A DNA stretch of 64,000 nt from Planktosalinus sp963977065. GTDB taxonomy: Bacteria > Bacteroidota > Bacteroidia > Flavobacteriales > Flavobacteriaceae. The DNA lies in NCBI GenBank assembly GCA_963977065.1, contig CAXBNF010000007.1, positions 47,618-111,617 of the forward strand, given 5' to 3'. A program made the position numbers and the translations under genes. This document shows positions 26,901 through 35,560 of the stretch, piece by piece. The number at the start of each line of letters is the position of its first letter. Within the stretch, counting starts at the first letter, position 1. The notes under the pieces are model-generated. The model was not told where the DNA came from and ran no database searches. It worked only from the letters and a program-made list of their open reading frames with translations.

Positions 26901-27341
26901 ATGAAAACATACATCCCTATCCTGCTCCTTTTAATAGCGTTCTCCTTAAGTGGTTTTTCACAGAGCGAAAGAGGTCAAAAAATTAAAGCTATGAAAACCG
27001 CTTTTATCACTCAGGAACTCAATCTCACTCCTGCAGAAGCTGAAAAGTTCTGGCCGGTTTACAACAAGTATGATTCCCAAATATGGGCTTTAAAAAGAAA
27101 AGAACGTGAAGAGGTCACAAAAGTAATGCGCAACAATATTCAAACGCTTAATGATAGCCAGGCTTCAGATTTACTAAAAAAAATGAATAGCCTGAAGCAG
27201 GATGAACAAAAGCTACAGCAACAAATGGATGCTGAACTTCTCAAGCAAATAAGCCCTGTAAAACTTCTCCAACTCAGAAAAGCCGAACACGATTTTCAAA
27301 TGCAGCTTTTAAAGAAATACCGGGGTGGTAAAAAGGAATAA
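26901..27341 (+). CDS. Periplasmic Spy/CpxP-like helical protein
   Basis: A 146-residue protein with a signal peptide (about residues 1-20, ending GFSQ). The mature part is almost wholly helical and charged, with the segment ELNLTPAEAEKFWPVYNKY that resembles the LTxEQ motifs of Spy/CpxP and zinc-resistance-associated proteins. Such proteins act as periplasmic chaperones or stress sensors. It ends the sigma/anti-sigma operon, 10 bp after the preceding gene. Its TAA abuts the stop of the convergent YCF48-type gene with no base between them. Confidence 0.75.
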   Translation: MKTYIPILLLLIAFSLSGFSQSERGQKIKAMKTAFITQELNLTPAEAEKFWPVYNKYDSQIWALKRKEREEVTKVMRNNIQTLNDSQASDLLKKMNSLKQDEQKLQQQMDAELLKQISPVKLLQLRKAEHDFQMQLLKKYRGGKKE

Positions 27342-28394
27342 CTATTCTTTAAAAACAAGCCGCAACACTTTGTTGTTTCCGGAAGCAAATGCGATACTAT
27401 CATTTACAAACTCAATTGCAAACACGCCTTCCCTGCTGAGTTCATTCCAGTTTTCACCGCGATCATTAGAGTATGAAATTCCTTGAGAACCGGCTGCAAC
27501 AATTTCATCACCTCCACCACCGGGAATAAATCGCACAGACGAGCGATACCCGGGACCTTTGCCCTCACTTAATAGTTTCCAGGTTTTACCACCATCTTCA
27601 GTAATGGCTTTGTTTGACTTATTGTCATGCATTTTTTCCCAATTGCCACCAAAAACAATTCCTGTGTTTTCATCATAAAAATCCACACTGTAAATTCCTG
27701 TCATTCTTCCACCTTCAATAATGGGTGTGTCATATACCTCCCAGTTCCTTCCCCTGTCTGGCGAATAAAAAACCCGTGCTCTTTTTCCGCCACTCACAAT
27801 CCAGGTATGGTTTCCATAAACAGCAATGTTTGAATTACTGGCGGCAAAGGCAGCTTCACCTTCTTCGGTTTTTGGTAGAAAATCACAGGAGAGCTTTTCC
27901 CAATTATTTCCACCATCTCTTGTTATTATAATACTTAGGCAACCCTCAACAGGATCACCCATAGCGATACCCTCACGGTCATCCCAGAATTGCATTGCGT
28001 CATAAAAAACACCTTCGCCTTCTTCAAAATAAACTTCCTCTATAGAGGTTGCTTCCAAACCGTCAAAACCAATCTTATACAACACCGCCGGATTTGCGAT
28101 ACTCAATACAAAAACAGCATGTTGAGTTTTCGCTATAGAGCGAAAATGCATCAAACTATCTTCATAGCGAATCACAGCAATCCTAGGTGTCTTACCATCA
28201 AGTAGTCCCACTTTACCCATAGTTCCGGCAAACCATACTTTGTTTCCATCCACAGGAACAATGGCTCTTATACTAACTGAATCTGTATAAAACCGCTCCA
28301 TCTCAATATATGTAAATTCTCTTGCTGTATCCTTTTTATCACCAGAACAGTATGAGAATAAAAATAACAATAGTAAAAATCCTATAATTCGCAT
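27342..28394 (-). CDS. YCF48/BNR-type beta-propeller lipoprotein
   Basis: About 350 residues beginning MRIIGFLLLLFLFSYCSGD, a lipoprotein signal with the lipidation Cys at about 16. The rest carries repeated BNR/Asp-box motifs such as TRDGGNNWEKL, SPDRGRNWEVY, TEDGGKTWKLL and SNDRGENWNEL, indicating a six- or seven-bladed propeller. I recognise it as the family often called 'oxidoreductase' or YCF48-like in Flavobacteria; there is no redox motif, so that name is unsupported. The frame extends to 28454, but the ATG at 28394 sits right before the signal peptide. Confidence 0.83.
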   Translation of the reverse strand: MRIIGFLLLLFLFSYCSGDKKDTAREFTYIEMERFYTDSVSIRAIVPVDGNKVWFAGTMGKVGLLDGKTPRIAVIRYEDSLMHFRSIAKTQHAVFVLSIANPAVLYKIGFDGLEATSIEEVYFEEGEGVFYDAMQFWDDREGIAMGDPVEGCLSIIITRDGGNNWEKLSCDFLPKTEEGEAAFAASNSNIAVYGNHTWIVSGGKRARVFYSPDRGRNWEVYDTPIIEGGRMTGIYSVDFYDENTGIVFGGNWEKMHDNKSNKAITEDGGKTWKLLSEGKGPGYRSSVRFIPGGGGDEIVAAGSQGISYSNDRGENWNELSREGVFAIEFVNDSIAFASGNNKVLRLVFKE

Positions 28395-28516
28395 GGGTCG
28401 TATTTTTGGATAAATATAAAAACATTTCCCCGAGTTTGTAATACCTTTGCGCATTAGAATATAGTTATTAGTGGTGAGTTGTGAGATAAACCTGAAACCC
28501 GAAACCCGAAACTTTA

Positions 28517-29728
28517 ATGCGTTTACATAGAAATTTAGTTTTAGCAGCCATTGACACCCTGCACGAGATATTTAATGAAAATAAATATGCAGATAAAGCA
28601 TTACAGGGCACTCTAAAAAGAGACAAACGCTGGGGTGCCAGAGATCGAGGCTTTATTGCCGAACTGGTCTATGATGTAGTAAGGTGGAAACGGCTTTATG
28701 CAGAAATTGGAGAAGTGAGAGAGCCTTTTGATCGTCAAAAACTTTTCAGGCTCTTTGCAGTATGGGCTACCTTAAAGGGAATCACACTCCCCGATTGGAA
28801 ACAACTGGAAGACACACCCACCAGACGTATAAAAGGGAGATTTGACGAACTCTCAAAAATCAGAAAATACCGTGAGTCCATTCCTGATTGGTTAGACACA
28901 CTGGGCGAAAAAGAATTAGGCAAAAAATGGGATGCAGAAATCGCAGCACTCAACCGGGAAGCCGATGTTATTTTAAGAGTCAACACACTCAAAACAACCA
29001 AAGAAAAGCTTCAGGCTACTATGTTTGACCTTGATATGGAAACCGAAACCATCAAGGACTATGTTGATGCTTTAAAACTCAAGGAACGCGCCAATGTGTT
29101 TCAAACAGCGGCGTTTAAAGACGGCTGGTTTGAAGTTCAAGATGCTTCCTCGCAACTTGTGGGAGAATATCTTGATGTAAAACCCGGTATGCGTGTTGTC
29201 GATGCTTGTGCCGGTGCCGGTGGAAAAGCCCTGCACCTCGCAGCATTAATGGAAAATAAAGGCCAGCTCATCGCCCTCGATATCTATGAAAACAAACTCA
29301 ACGAATTAAAACGAAGAGCAAAACGAGCCGGGGCTTTCAACATTGAAACCAGAGCTATTGATAGTACAAAGGTGATTAAAAAACTTCATGAAAAAGCAGA
29401 CCGACTTTTGATTGATGCGCCTTGCTCCGGCTTGGGTGTCTTGAGGAGAAATCCCGATGCCAAATGGAAACTTCAACCCGATTTTATCGAAAACATCAAA
29501 AAAACCCAGGCTGAAATCCTTGAAAACTATTCAAAAATGGTAAAACCCGGTGGAAAAATGGTCTATGCCACCTGCTCTATACTCCCTTCAGAAAATGAAA
29601 AACAAATTAAAAATTTCTTAAATTCTGAAAGCGGAAAAAGTTTTACTTTAGCCAAAGAAAAAATTATATTATCCAGTAAATCCGGATTTGATGGGTTTTA
29701 TATGGCATTACTTGAAAAAACATCTTAA
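28517..29728 (+). CDS. RsmB/NOP2-family RNA (cytosine-5) methyltransferase
   Basis: A 403-residue protein. An N-terminal NusB/RsmB-like helical region (residues 1 to about 150) precedes a Rossmann methyltransferase with the S-adenosylmethionine motif VVDACAGAGGKALHLAALM. The two conserved cysteines of m5C enzymes are in DAPCSGLGVLRRNPDAKW (motif IV) and YATCSILPSENEKQ (motif VI, catalytic). It probably methylates rRNA; the exact position is not readable. It diverges from the YCF48-type gene, with a TACCTTTG -7-like box at 28442-28449. Confidence 0.92.
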   Translation: MRLHRNLVLAAIDTLHEIFNENKYADKALQGTLKRDKRWGARDRGFIAELVYDVVRWKRLYAEIGEVREPFDRQKLFRLFAVWATLKGITLPDWKQLEDTPTRRIKGRFDELSKIRKYRESIPDWLDTLGEKELGKKWDAEIAALNREADVILRVNTLKTTKEKLQATMFDLDMETETIKDYVDALKLKERANVFQTAAFKDGWFEVQDASSQLVGEYLDVKPGMRVVDACAGAGGKALHLAALMENKGQLIALDIYENKLNELKRRAKRAGAFNIETRAIDSTKVIKKLHEKADRLLIDAPCSGLGVLRRNPDAKWKLQPDFIENIKKTQAEILENYSKMVKPGGKMVYATCSILPSENEKQIKNFLNSESGKSFTLAKEKIILSSKSGFDGFYMALLEKTS

Positions 29729-29737
29729 TTTATAAAA

Positions 29738-30775
29738 ATGAAAAAATTAGTATTCCTAGCATTCCTCGCATTTCAATTCACATTCTCACAACAACCTTAC
29801 TACAATGATGTGGATTTAACACTCACAGGCGAGGATTTATACAATGCTTTGCAAATAAAGATAGCACAACACAATCAAAATTTTACCTATGGTGATGCCA
29901 GAGATGTATTGGTTTTCACAGATGAAAACCCTGACAATACTTCAACAGTACTTTTGGTCTATGGTTACAATGACAACGATGGAAACTGTACTACAGACCG
30001 CTCCAGAGATAAAAACGACTTTGGCGGAATGATTTGTGAATACAATCGCGAACATGTCTTTGCACGTTCACTTACAAACCCCCCAATGGGAAGTGCCAGC
30101 AATCCAGCAACAGGAATCATAGCAGACCCCCACAACCTGAGAGCAAGCGACCAACAAATGAACAACAATAAAGGAGATAAAAAATTTCAAGATGGCAACG
30201 GAAATGCCGGCAATGTGGGAAGTGGCAACTGGTATCCCGGTGATGAATGGAAAGGAGATGTCGCCAGAATGATTATGTATATGTACACTAGATATGGAAA
30301 TCAATGTTTACCAAGCTTTTCCGGTGTTGGCTCTTTACAGGACGATACTCAAATGCTGCAAACCTTTTTAGAATGGAATGCAGATGACCCGGTCAATGAC
30401 TATGAAGACCAACGCAATGAATACCTTGAAAGTGCTTATGGCAACCGTAATCCGTTTATTGATAATCCGGCACTGGCAACTATCATCTGGGGGGGACCGC
30501 TTGCAGAAGACAGATGGGATATCCTTGATACACCAGACATTTCAAATGTAGAATGGGTGTTATACCCCAACCCTACTAAAGGTAAAACCCTAAACATTTC
30601 TTCAAATGCGCCTATTGAAAAATTAGTTGTTTACAACCTGCAAGGTCAAGTTGTGATGGAAATTCAACCACAAGATCCAAATAAAGCAGCAATAAGCTCA
30701 CTTAATAATGGGTTTTATCTTGTTAAATTGTTTTCACCTCAAGGAACAGCAGCAAAAAAAATAATCGTAAACTAA
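29738..30775 (+). CDS. Secreted endonuclease I-family nuclease with T9SS sorting domain
   Basis: A 345-residue protein with a signal peptide (ending TFSQ at about 18). The nuclease domain has the His-containing EYNREHVFARS, NLRASDQQMNNNKGDK and GNWYPGDEWKGDVARMI motifs characteristic of the EndA/NucM (beta-beta-alpha metal) fold. The C-terminus, from WVLYPNPTKGKTLNI to AAKKIIVN, is a type A sorting domain. It would be an extracellular DNase or RNase, used for nutrient acquisition or biofilm DNA turnover. It starts 9 bp after the methyltransferase stop but is functionally unrelated. Confidence 0.92.
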   Translation: MKKLVFLAFLAFQFTFSQQPYYNDVDLTLTGEDLYNALQIKIAQHNQNFTYGDARDVLVFTDENPDNTSTVLLVYGYNDNDGNCTTDRSRDKNDFGGMICEYNREHVFARSLTNPPMGSASNPATGIIADPHNLRASDQQMNNNKGDKKFQDGNGNAGNVGSGNWYPGDEWKGDVARMIMYMYTRYGNQCLPSFSGVGSLQDDTQMLQTFLEWNADDPVNDYEDQRNEYLESAYGNRNPFIDNPALATIIWGGPLAEDRWDILDTPDISNVEWVLYPNPTKGKTLNISSNAPIEKLVVYNLQGQVVMEIQPQDPNKAAISSLNNGFYLVKLFSPQGTAAKKIIVN

Positions 30776-30855
30776 GTCACTTGTAATGTGTTGAGATTTT
30801 AAATTTGTTTACATTAATTTTAAATTTTATTCCATCTCTAAAAAATTTAAAATGA

Positions 30856-31122
30856 ATGAACCGTAGCAAATTAATCCTTATAAATTTTACAATAGTAGTT
30901 TATTTTATAGTGCTTTGGTTGATTGATTACTATAAAATCGATACTGTTTTAATGGGGGTATTTAAAGAATTACTTACAATACCATTTTTAATTGCACAAC
31001 TGGTTTTTTTGGTAGTGGGAATAAAATATATATTTAGCCGCCAAAAAGATTTCATATTCACTCTAAGTGTTTTATTATTAGCTGTTTGCTCAGTAATCAC
31101 AGTGGGGAGTTTCTTTCAATAA
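30856..31122 (+). CDS. Small three-helix membrane protein of unknown function
   Basis: An 88-residue protein, almost all hydrophobic, with three predicted membrane helices (about 6-24, 36-57 and 67-86) and short charged loops (YYKIDTV, FSRQKDF). No family is recognised. The codon use looks normal, and the arrangement of charges suggests a real gene and not noise. It stands between the endonuclease gene and the convergent histidine kinase; a possible but poor match to the local operator lies upstream at about 30776-30794. Confidence 0.55.
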   Translation: MNRSKLILINFTIVVYFIVLWLIDYYKIDTVLMGVFKELLTIPFLIAQLVFLVVGIKYIFSRQKDFIFTLSVLLLAVCSVITVGSFFQ

Positions 31123-31275
31123 CCAAAAATTGTTTTAGAAATGTATAGGAATGGTTTAAACCTGCTCTCTCTTAATCTGCCTGATTATAGGCTTCTTTGA
31201 GCCAACAAACAAGCTCATTATCGATATATAAGATCTAAATTTTTAATCCTACAATTTTTACGATTGATCAGTATT

Positions 31276-34200
31276 TTAAGATAGTGGCATCTTCAAAACA
31301 ATATGAAATCCATTTTCTGAATCTATTTGGAGGTCACCATTCAACTTTTTTACACGCATTTTCATATTGGTAATCCCCAATCCTGATGTTTTTAAATGTT
31401 TTTCACTCTTTCCGTTGTCATGTATTTCCATAAACAGTAAGGTCTTGGAACAGTTAAAATGGATGACCACAAAATCACCATCGCAATGTTTGATTACATT
31501 GGTTAGTGCTTCCTTAAAAATGAGATATACCTGTTGTCTTATCAGCGGATTGATTTTCTGCTTTGGGTTTATATCCTGGGAAATTTTTAACTCATAAGTA
31601 AACGTTTCATTGTCCTGAAAGCTGGAAACCATAAAATCTTTCATGCGGCTTATCAAACCTTGTAAATCGTCTTTTCGGGAATCAATAGACCATACCGTAT
31701 CTCGCATGCTGCTCATCGCTTCCCTGGATAAATTTTCTATGCGTTTAAGAATTTTACTGTCATTTCCTGTGCTTTTTTTCCCCAATAGTTCAGACTGCAT
31801 AGCAACACTGGTGAGCAAGCTACCCACATCGTCATGGAGGTCACTGGAAATTTTAACCCGAAGGTCTGCCAGTTCCCGTTCTTTTTGCAACTCCAAGCGA
31901 TAACGATAGCGTATCAACAATCCTATAAACACAATAATAAGTAGGGCAAATCCCATTTGTGAATACCATCTCAAATACCAATACTGAGATTTATGAATAA
32001 GGAGTGATTTAAATTTTTCCGGAGAATTTACGGTACGTATGTGAAGTTGATATTCACCCGGAGAAATCCCTGCCAAATTGAGTTTTCGCTCCCTTGAATA
32101 ATCACTCCAGTAGGCAGTAATACCATCAATTTTATGGCTGTACAAGACTTCTTCGTCAATTTGCAGGCTTGAGAAGTCTATCTCTATATTTACATCATCC
32201 GGTTTGAGATAAAGTGTTTTTAACTGGTTTACACCTTCTGACAGGTAGCGACTTTTACCATTAGAATTGAATACTGAAATTAAATTGATTCGCACCTTTT
32301 TTTCATCTTTCTTTTTAGTTTCCCATTTCAAATCTTCAGGGAAAAAAGAATACAAACCGGAAGTAGTGCCCACATAGAACTTCCCGTTTGAGGCTCTTAA
32401 ATAGGAATTTCTATTGTACTCCTTTGTTGCCAAAGGATTTCCTTTTTCCAGTTCAAAATAAGACCCTGTCTGTTTATTAAAAAGCACTAATCCATTGTCT
32501 GTACCCAAATAAAATTCATTTTCAGAAAGTGGAAGAATAAAAAATACTTCTCTTCCTGAAAGTGTATTTTTACCCAAGTCATCTGAAAGACTGAATATTT
32601 TAACCGATTTGTCTTCCAAATTCAGCGCACCCAGGCCATTAAAACTACCATACCATAAAAGGGGAGGGTCTAGGTACAAATCATAAACACCTCTTTCCCT
32701 GTTTATTTGTAACTTTTCTGCATTGTAGCTATGTATGACTTTCCCTCTTTTAGTGAGTTCAGTAATTCCATTGTATTGACTGGCAACATACAAGTTTTTA
32801 CCTTTTTCATCTTCTACAATGGCATTGATTACATTAAAACGCACTTCAGGATACGCACTAACATCAAAGGGATATGTCTTTTTTTGCTGTGTTTTGAGGT
32901 TGTAATATTCCCATTCATTTGTAGACCAGGTAAAAAACCACAAACTATCTCCTTTTACAAAATGGTTGGTATGCAAATAAAGTCCATTTTCTTTAAGGGT
33001 TTTTATGGTGTTTTTCCGAAAGTTAATACGTGTATTATTAAATATGAGGTCGTTCCCATACATCGAAATAGCATAAGTGCTTTCAAAATTAATTTTAGGG
33101 CTTTCAGGGATTTTTAGAATCGTAAAATGATCAGCAGACGGCTCTTTTTTAGCGAGTTCTGCCGTGTAAAAAGTAACATAAATATTTTTATTTGAATCTT
33201 CAGTAAGCCCTCTAAAACTTAAATCCTCAATATAATCGCCCATTTTTTCCTTAAAATAATGTTCATCTACTGTCTTTTCAATTAAACGATAAATCCTTTT
33301 TGGTTCAAACAGGAAAACACTACCATCGTCTTTTATTAAGATACCATTGTCTATTAAATAAAGGTGATCCTCAATTTTGGTAGCGGTTTCGGTTTCATTT
33401 TTTTTAACTTCTTGATAGGTTTTGTTTAAAATATTGTATATAAATAATCCATCCTCGCGAAAACACACAATGGTGTGATTGATTACGGCAAAAACCGAGA
33501 AATGATTGGAAAAAGCATTCGGAAATTTAAAATGGGACTTGAGAGATTGGGTTTTAAAATCCCAGCGAAACATAGTTGCATTTAATTCGTTAATGATATA
33601 AAAATTTTCAGCATCACTATAGGTACTGGGCCAGTTTGCCCAGCCGTTTGACGTATCTATGGTATGCAATAAGTCTCCTTTAAGATTCAATACATACAAT
33701 TGTGTATCTGTGAGAAGGAAAATAGTTTGTTTGACAATGTTTAGTTGTACCAGTTTGTCGTCAACCCCATTGACTTGTGGAATTTCAAAGAGAGTTTGTA
33801 TCACATTGTTTTCTTCTACTTTATTTAAAGAATAACGCTCCGTTTCTTTGTTAATCGCAGTAAAATAGATAGTGTTTTCACTATCAATCCGGTAAAGCAG
33901 TTGTTCAAAGAGATAGGATTTTTTAAACGAAAGGGTATCAACAACACGTCGCTCGTCGTGATTGTATTTGATGAGCAGTTCCTCCCCCCAAATAGAGGTA
34001 ATAAAATTTCCTTCATTGTCTTTAATCAGTTCATAAAAATTAGATGACAAGTCTCTTTTCAGAATGGGATATTTTTCAGAGCCATTTATAAACTGTTGGG
34101 AGTGCTGTCCATCAAATTGCCAGAGGCCATTGTTGGTAGAAAGCCACAGGTACCCGTCGTTGTCAAAAGCTGTATGAAATATGTTGATGCGCGTATCAGG

Positions 34201-34326
34201 GATGTTTAATGGCAACTCTTCTAACTGATAAGTAGGGGCTATTTTTTCAAATGCTATAGGTTGTGAATGTGCAGCAAAGTAAAGGAGCCCAACTGCGAGA
34301 AGGCATAAAACATTTCGTTTTACCAT
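31276..34326 (-). CDS. Propeller-type sensor histidine kinase (NarX/LytS-like HisKA_3), non-hybrid
   Basis: About 1016 residues. After a signal peptide (ending AAHSQ) come two-component-regulator propeller repeats (for example DNDGYLWLSTNNGLWQFDG and FYLGTDNGLVLFN), a Y_Y_Y domain (about 690-760), one membrane helix (FALLIIVFIGLLI), then HisKA_3 with SSDLHDDVGSLL (His at about 831) and an HATPase (DNGKSEKHLKTSGLGITNMK). Unlike gut Bacteroides hybrid systems it has no receiver or AraC domain, so it needs a separate NarL-type regulator, which is encoded at 38319. A GTG at 34332 would add two residues; the ATG at 34326 is preferred. Transcribed divergently from the first operator-bearing gene. 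Confidence 0.93.
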   Translation of the reverse strand: MVKRNVLCLLAVGLLYFAAHSQPIAFEKIAPTYQLEELPLNIPDTRINIFHTAFDNDGYLWLSTNNGLWQFDGQHSQQFINGSEKYPILKRDLSSNFYELIKDNEGNFITSIWGEELLIKYNHDERRVVDTLSFKKSYLFEQLLYRIDSENTIYFTAINKETERYSLNKVEENNVIQTLFEIPQVNGVDDKLVQLNIVKQTIFLLTDTQLYVLNLKGDLLHTIDTSNGWANWPSTYSDAENFYIINELNATMFRWDFKTQSLKSHFKFPNAFSNHFSVFAVINHTIVCFREDGLFIYNILNKTYQEVKKNETETATKIEDHLYLIDNGILIKDDGSVFLFEPKRIYRLIEKTVDEHYFKEKMGDYIEDLSFRGLTEDSNKNIYVTFYTAELAKKEPSADHFTILKIPESPKINFESTYAISMYGNDLIFNNTRINFRKNTIKTLKENGLYLHTNHFVKGDSLWFFTWSTNEWEYYNLKTQQKKTYPFDVSAYPEVRFNVINAIVEDEKGKNLYVASQYNGITELTKRGKVIHSYNAEKLQINRERGVYDLYLDPPLLWYGSFNGLGALNLEDKSVKIFSLSDDLGKNTLSGREVFFILPLSENEFYLGTDNGLVLFNKQTGSYFELEKGNPLATKEYNRNSYLRASNGKFYVGTTSGLYSFFPEDLKWETKKKDEKKVRINLISVFNSNGKSRYLSEGVNQLKTLYLKPDDVNIEIDFSSLQIDEEVLYSHKIDGITAYWSDYSRERKLNLAGISPGEYQLHIRTVNSPEKFKSLLIHKSQYWYLRWYSQMGFALLIIVFIGLLIRYRYRLELQKERELADLRVKISSDLHDDVGSLLTSVAMQSELLGKKSTGNDSKILKRIENLSREAMSSMRDTVWSIDSRKDDLQGLISRMKDFMVSSFQDNETFTYELKISQDINPKQKINPLIRQQVYLIFKEALTNVIKHCDGDFVVIHFNCSKTLLFMEIHDNGKSEKHLKTSGLGITNMKMRVKKLNGDLQIDSENGFHIVLKMPLS

Positions 34327-34356
34327 AATCACAAATATAAATAAAATTCATGCACA

Positions 34357-34403
34357 CCACATCTTTATGTAGTTGAATTACTTGTAACTACCCTTTAGAT
34401 TTA
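34357..34403 (+). promoter_or_regulatory. Operator-promoter 1 of the HK/RR locus
   Basis: The palindrome-containing box CCACATCTTTATGTAGTTGA (34357-34376) carries the -33 element GTTG at 34372-34375. A 20-bp spacer leads to TAGATTTA at 34396-34403. One mismatch breaks the palindrome. It lies 64 nt before the ATG of the sandwich-like T9SS gene and in the divergent gap with the histidine kinase, so it could control both. Confidence 0.72.
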
Positions 34404-34440
34404 CTTTTAATACTTTATTAACTCAATAAAAACTATTATT

Positions 34441-35352
34441 ATGAAAAAAATGTACTTTTTACTAGCAATCGCATTCATGTTTGTTTTAGAAATTCAAGCG
34501 CAAACATTGCTTTGGACAGATGCAATGAATTATCCATTAGGGCCTGTACATGAAGGCCGTTGGGGAAGTTGGAGTGGAAATCCCGGTGCTGAGGATTTAC
34601 TAATGGTAAACAACGGACCTGCCCAAATGGATCCAAATGTGGGCTATATTGGAAACGCGGGACAAGATGCAGTGCTTAAACTGGGTAACCAAACCTCTGG
34701 AGGGTTTATACTAACTTGGTTTATGCATATTCCCCCAAATAAATCATCTTATTTTAGTATTTTAAAAAATGAAAATCCTCAAGGAAATTCCAGTACTATA
34801 GCACTACACGTTTATTTTAATCAAAACGGGAATACACCCGGATTAGGCAGCATTGTTAACAGTAGCGGTACTTTATTAGCAAACTTTCAATACGGTACGG
34901 GGGGTGTTCTGTTTTTTAGGTTTGATGTGAACTTAAATAACGACACTGTTAAATTCTACCAAGGGGATGGTAGTGGTAACGTTGCTTATGACGGTCCTTT
35001 ATACTCTGATGGAGGTAATTTAGGAGGGATCAATTTTTGGAGATTCAACAACAACACTGAGTTTTTTGTAGATACTTTTCAATTTTGGAGTGTAGAAGTA
35101 TTAGATACAGAAGATTTTGCAGCTGATGCTTTTAGTTTTTATCCCAATCCTGTAAAGGACTTTTTAAATTTCAATTCTAAAACTGCAATTGATGGTATTG
35201 AAGTGTATGACATTATGGGGAAAAAAGTTTTACAAGAAAATCCACAAAGCATCTCACCTTCTATAGATATGAGCAACCTGGTAGCAGGAACTTATTTTGC
35301 AAAAGTAACTATTGGTGATGCATCAAAAACATTGAAGATTATCAAAAAATAG
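34441..35352 (+). CDS. Secreted beta-sandwich-like protein with T9SS sorting domain
   Basis: A 303-residue protein: signal peptide (ending EIQAQ, about 21), a Gly/Asn-rich domain of about 200 residues with alternating beta pattern, and a type A sorting domain from FSFYPNPVKDFLNF to KTLKIIKK. The middle domain resembles concanavalin/LamG-type sandwiches in texture (GFILTWFMHI, FFRFDVNLNNDTVKFYQG) but I cannot name a family. It is the first of three genes that share an operator and lie between a histidine kinase and its likely response regulator. A surface adhesin or glycan-binding role is plausible but unproven. Confidence 0.82.
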   Translation: MKKMYFLLAIAFMFVLEIQAQTLLWTDAMNYPLGPVHEGRWGSWSGNPGAEDLLMVNNGPAQMDPNVGYIGNAGQDAVLKLGNQTSGGFILTWFMHIPPNKSSYFSILKNENPQGNSSTIALHVYFNQNGNTPGLGSIVNSSGTLLANFQYGTGGVLFFRFDVNLNNDTVKFYQGDGSGNVAYDGPLYSDGGNLGGINFWRFNNNTEFFVDTFQFWSVEVLDTEDFAADAFSFYPNPVKDFLNFNSKTAIDGIEVYDIMGKKVLQENPQSISPSIDMSNLVAGTYFAKVTIGDASKTLKIIKK

Positions 35353-35396
35353 CGCATTAAAAAACTTTTTTGAAATATATAATTTAAGCTATTTGG

Positions 35397-35430
35397 AAGC
35401 CAACTGAAGGTTTTCAAATGGCTTTTTTTA
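35397..35430 (+). terminator. Terminator after the sandwich-like T9SS gene
   Basis: AAGCCA (35397-35402) pairs with TGGCTT (35419-35424), with further internal pairing in the loop and seven T after it. It isolates this gene from the next, which has its own operator-promoter. Confidence 0.75.
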
Positions 35431-35477
35431 ACCTAAGAACTCTAATTGAGTTGTTAATATCTCACATAATTGATTTG

Positions 35478-35523
35478 CCACATCTTTATGTGGTTGATAA
35501 AAAAAAGTAGGCAATTAACTTTG
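35478..35523 (+). promoter_or_regulatory. Operator-promoter 2 of the HK/RR locus (perfect palindrome)
   Basis: CCACATCTTTATGTGGTTGA (35478-35497) contains the perfect inverted repeat CCACAT-CTTT-ATGTGG. The -33 element GTTG at 35493-35496 overlaps its right arm. A 19-bp spacer is followed by TAACTTTG at 35516-35523, an exact -7 consensus. The ATG of the next gene is 63 nt beyond the box. Confidence 0.8.
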
Positions 35524-35560
35524 AACTATATAAGTTCGCCAACCGTCTAAAATTCAAATC

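Noticed and set aside
30776..30794. Fourth copy of the CCACAT-N4-ATGTGG operator upstream of the small membrane protein
   Set aside because: Only CAC and ATGTG-TTGA agree, one base is missing in the right arm and the -7 spacing is 21. The distance to the ATG (61 nt) is suggestive but the match is too poor to claim.
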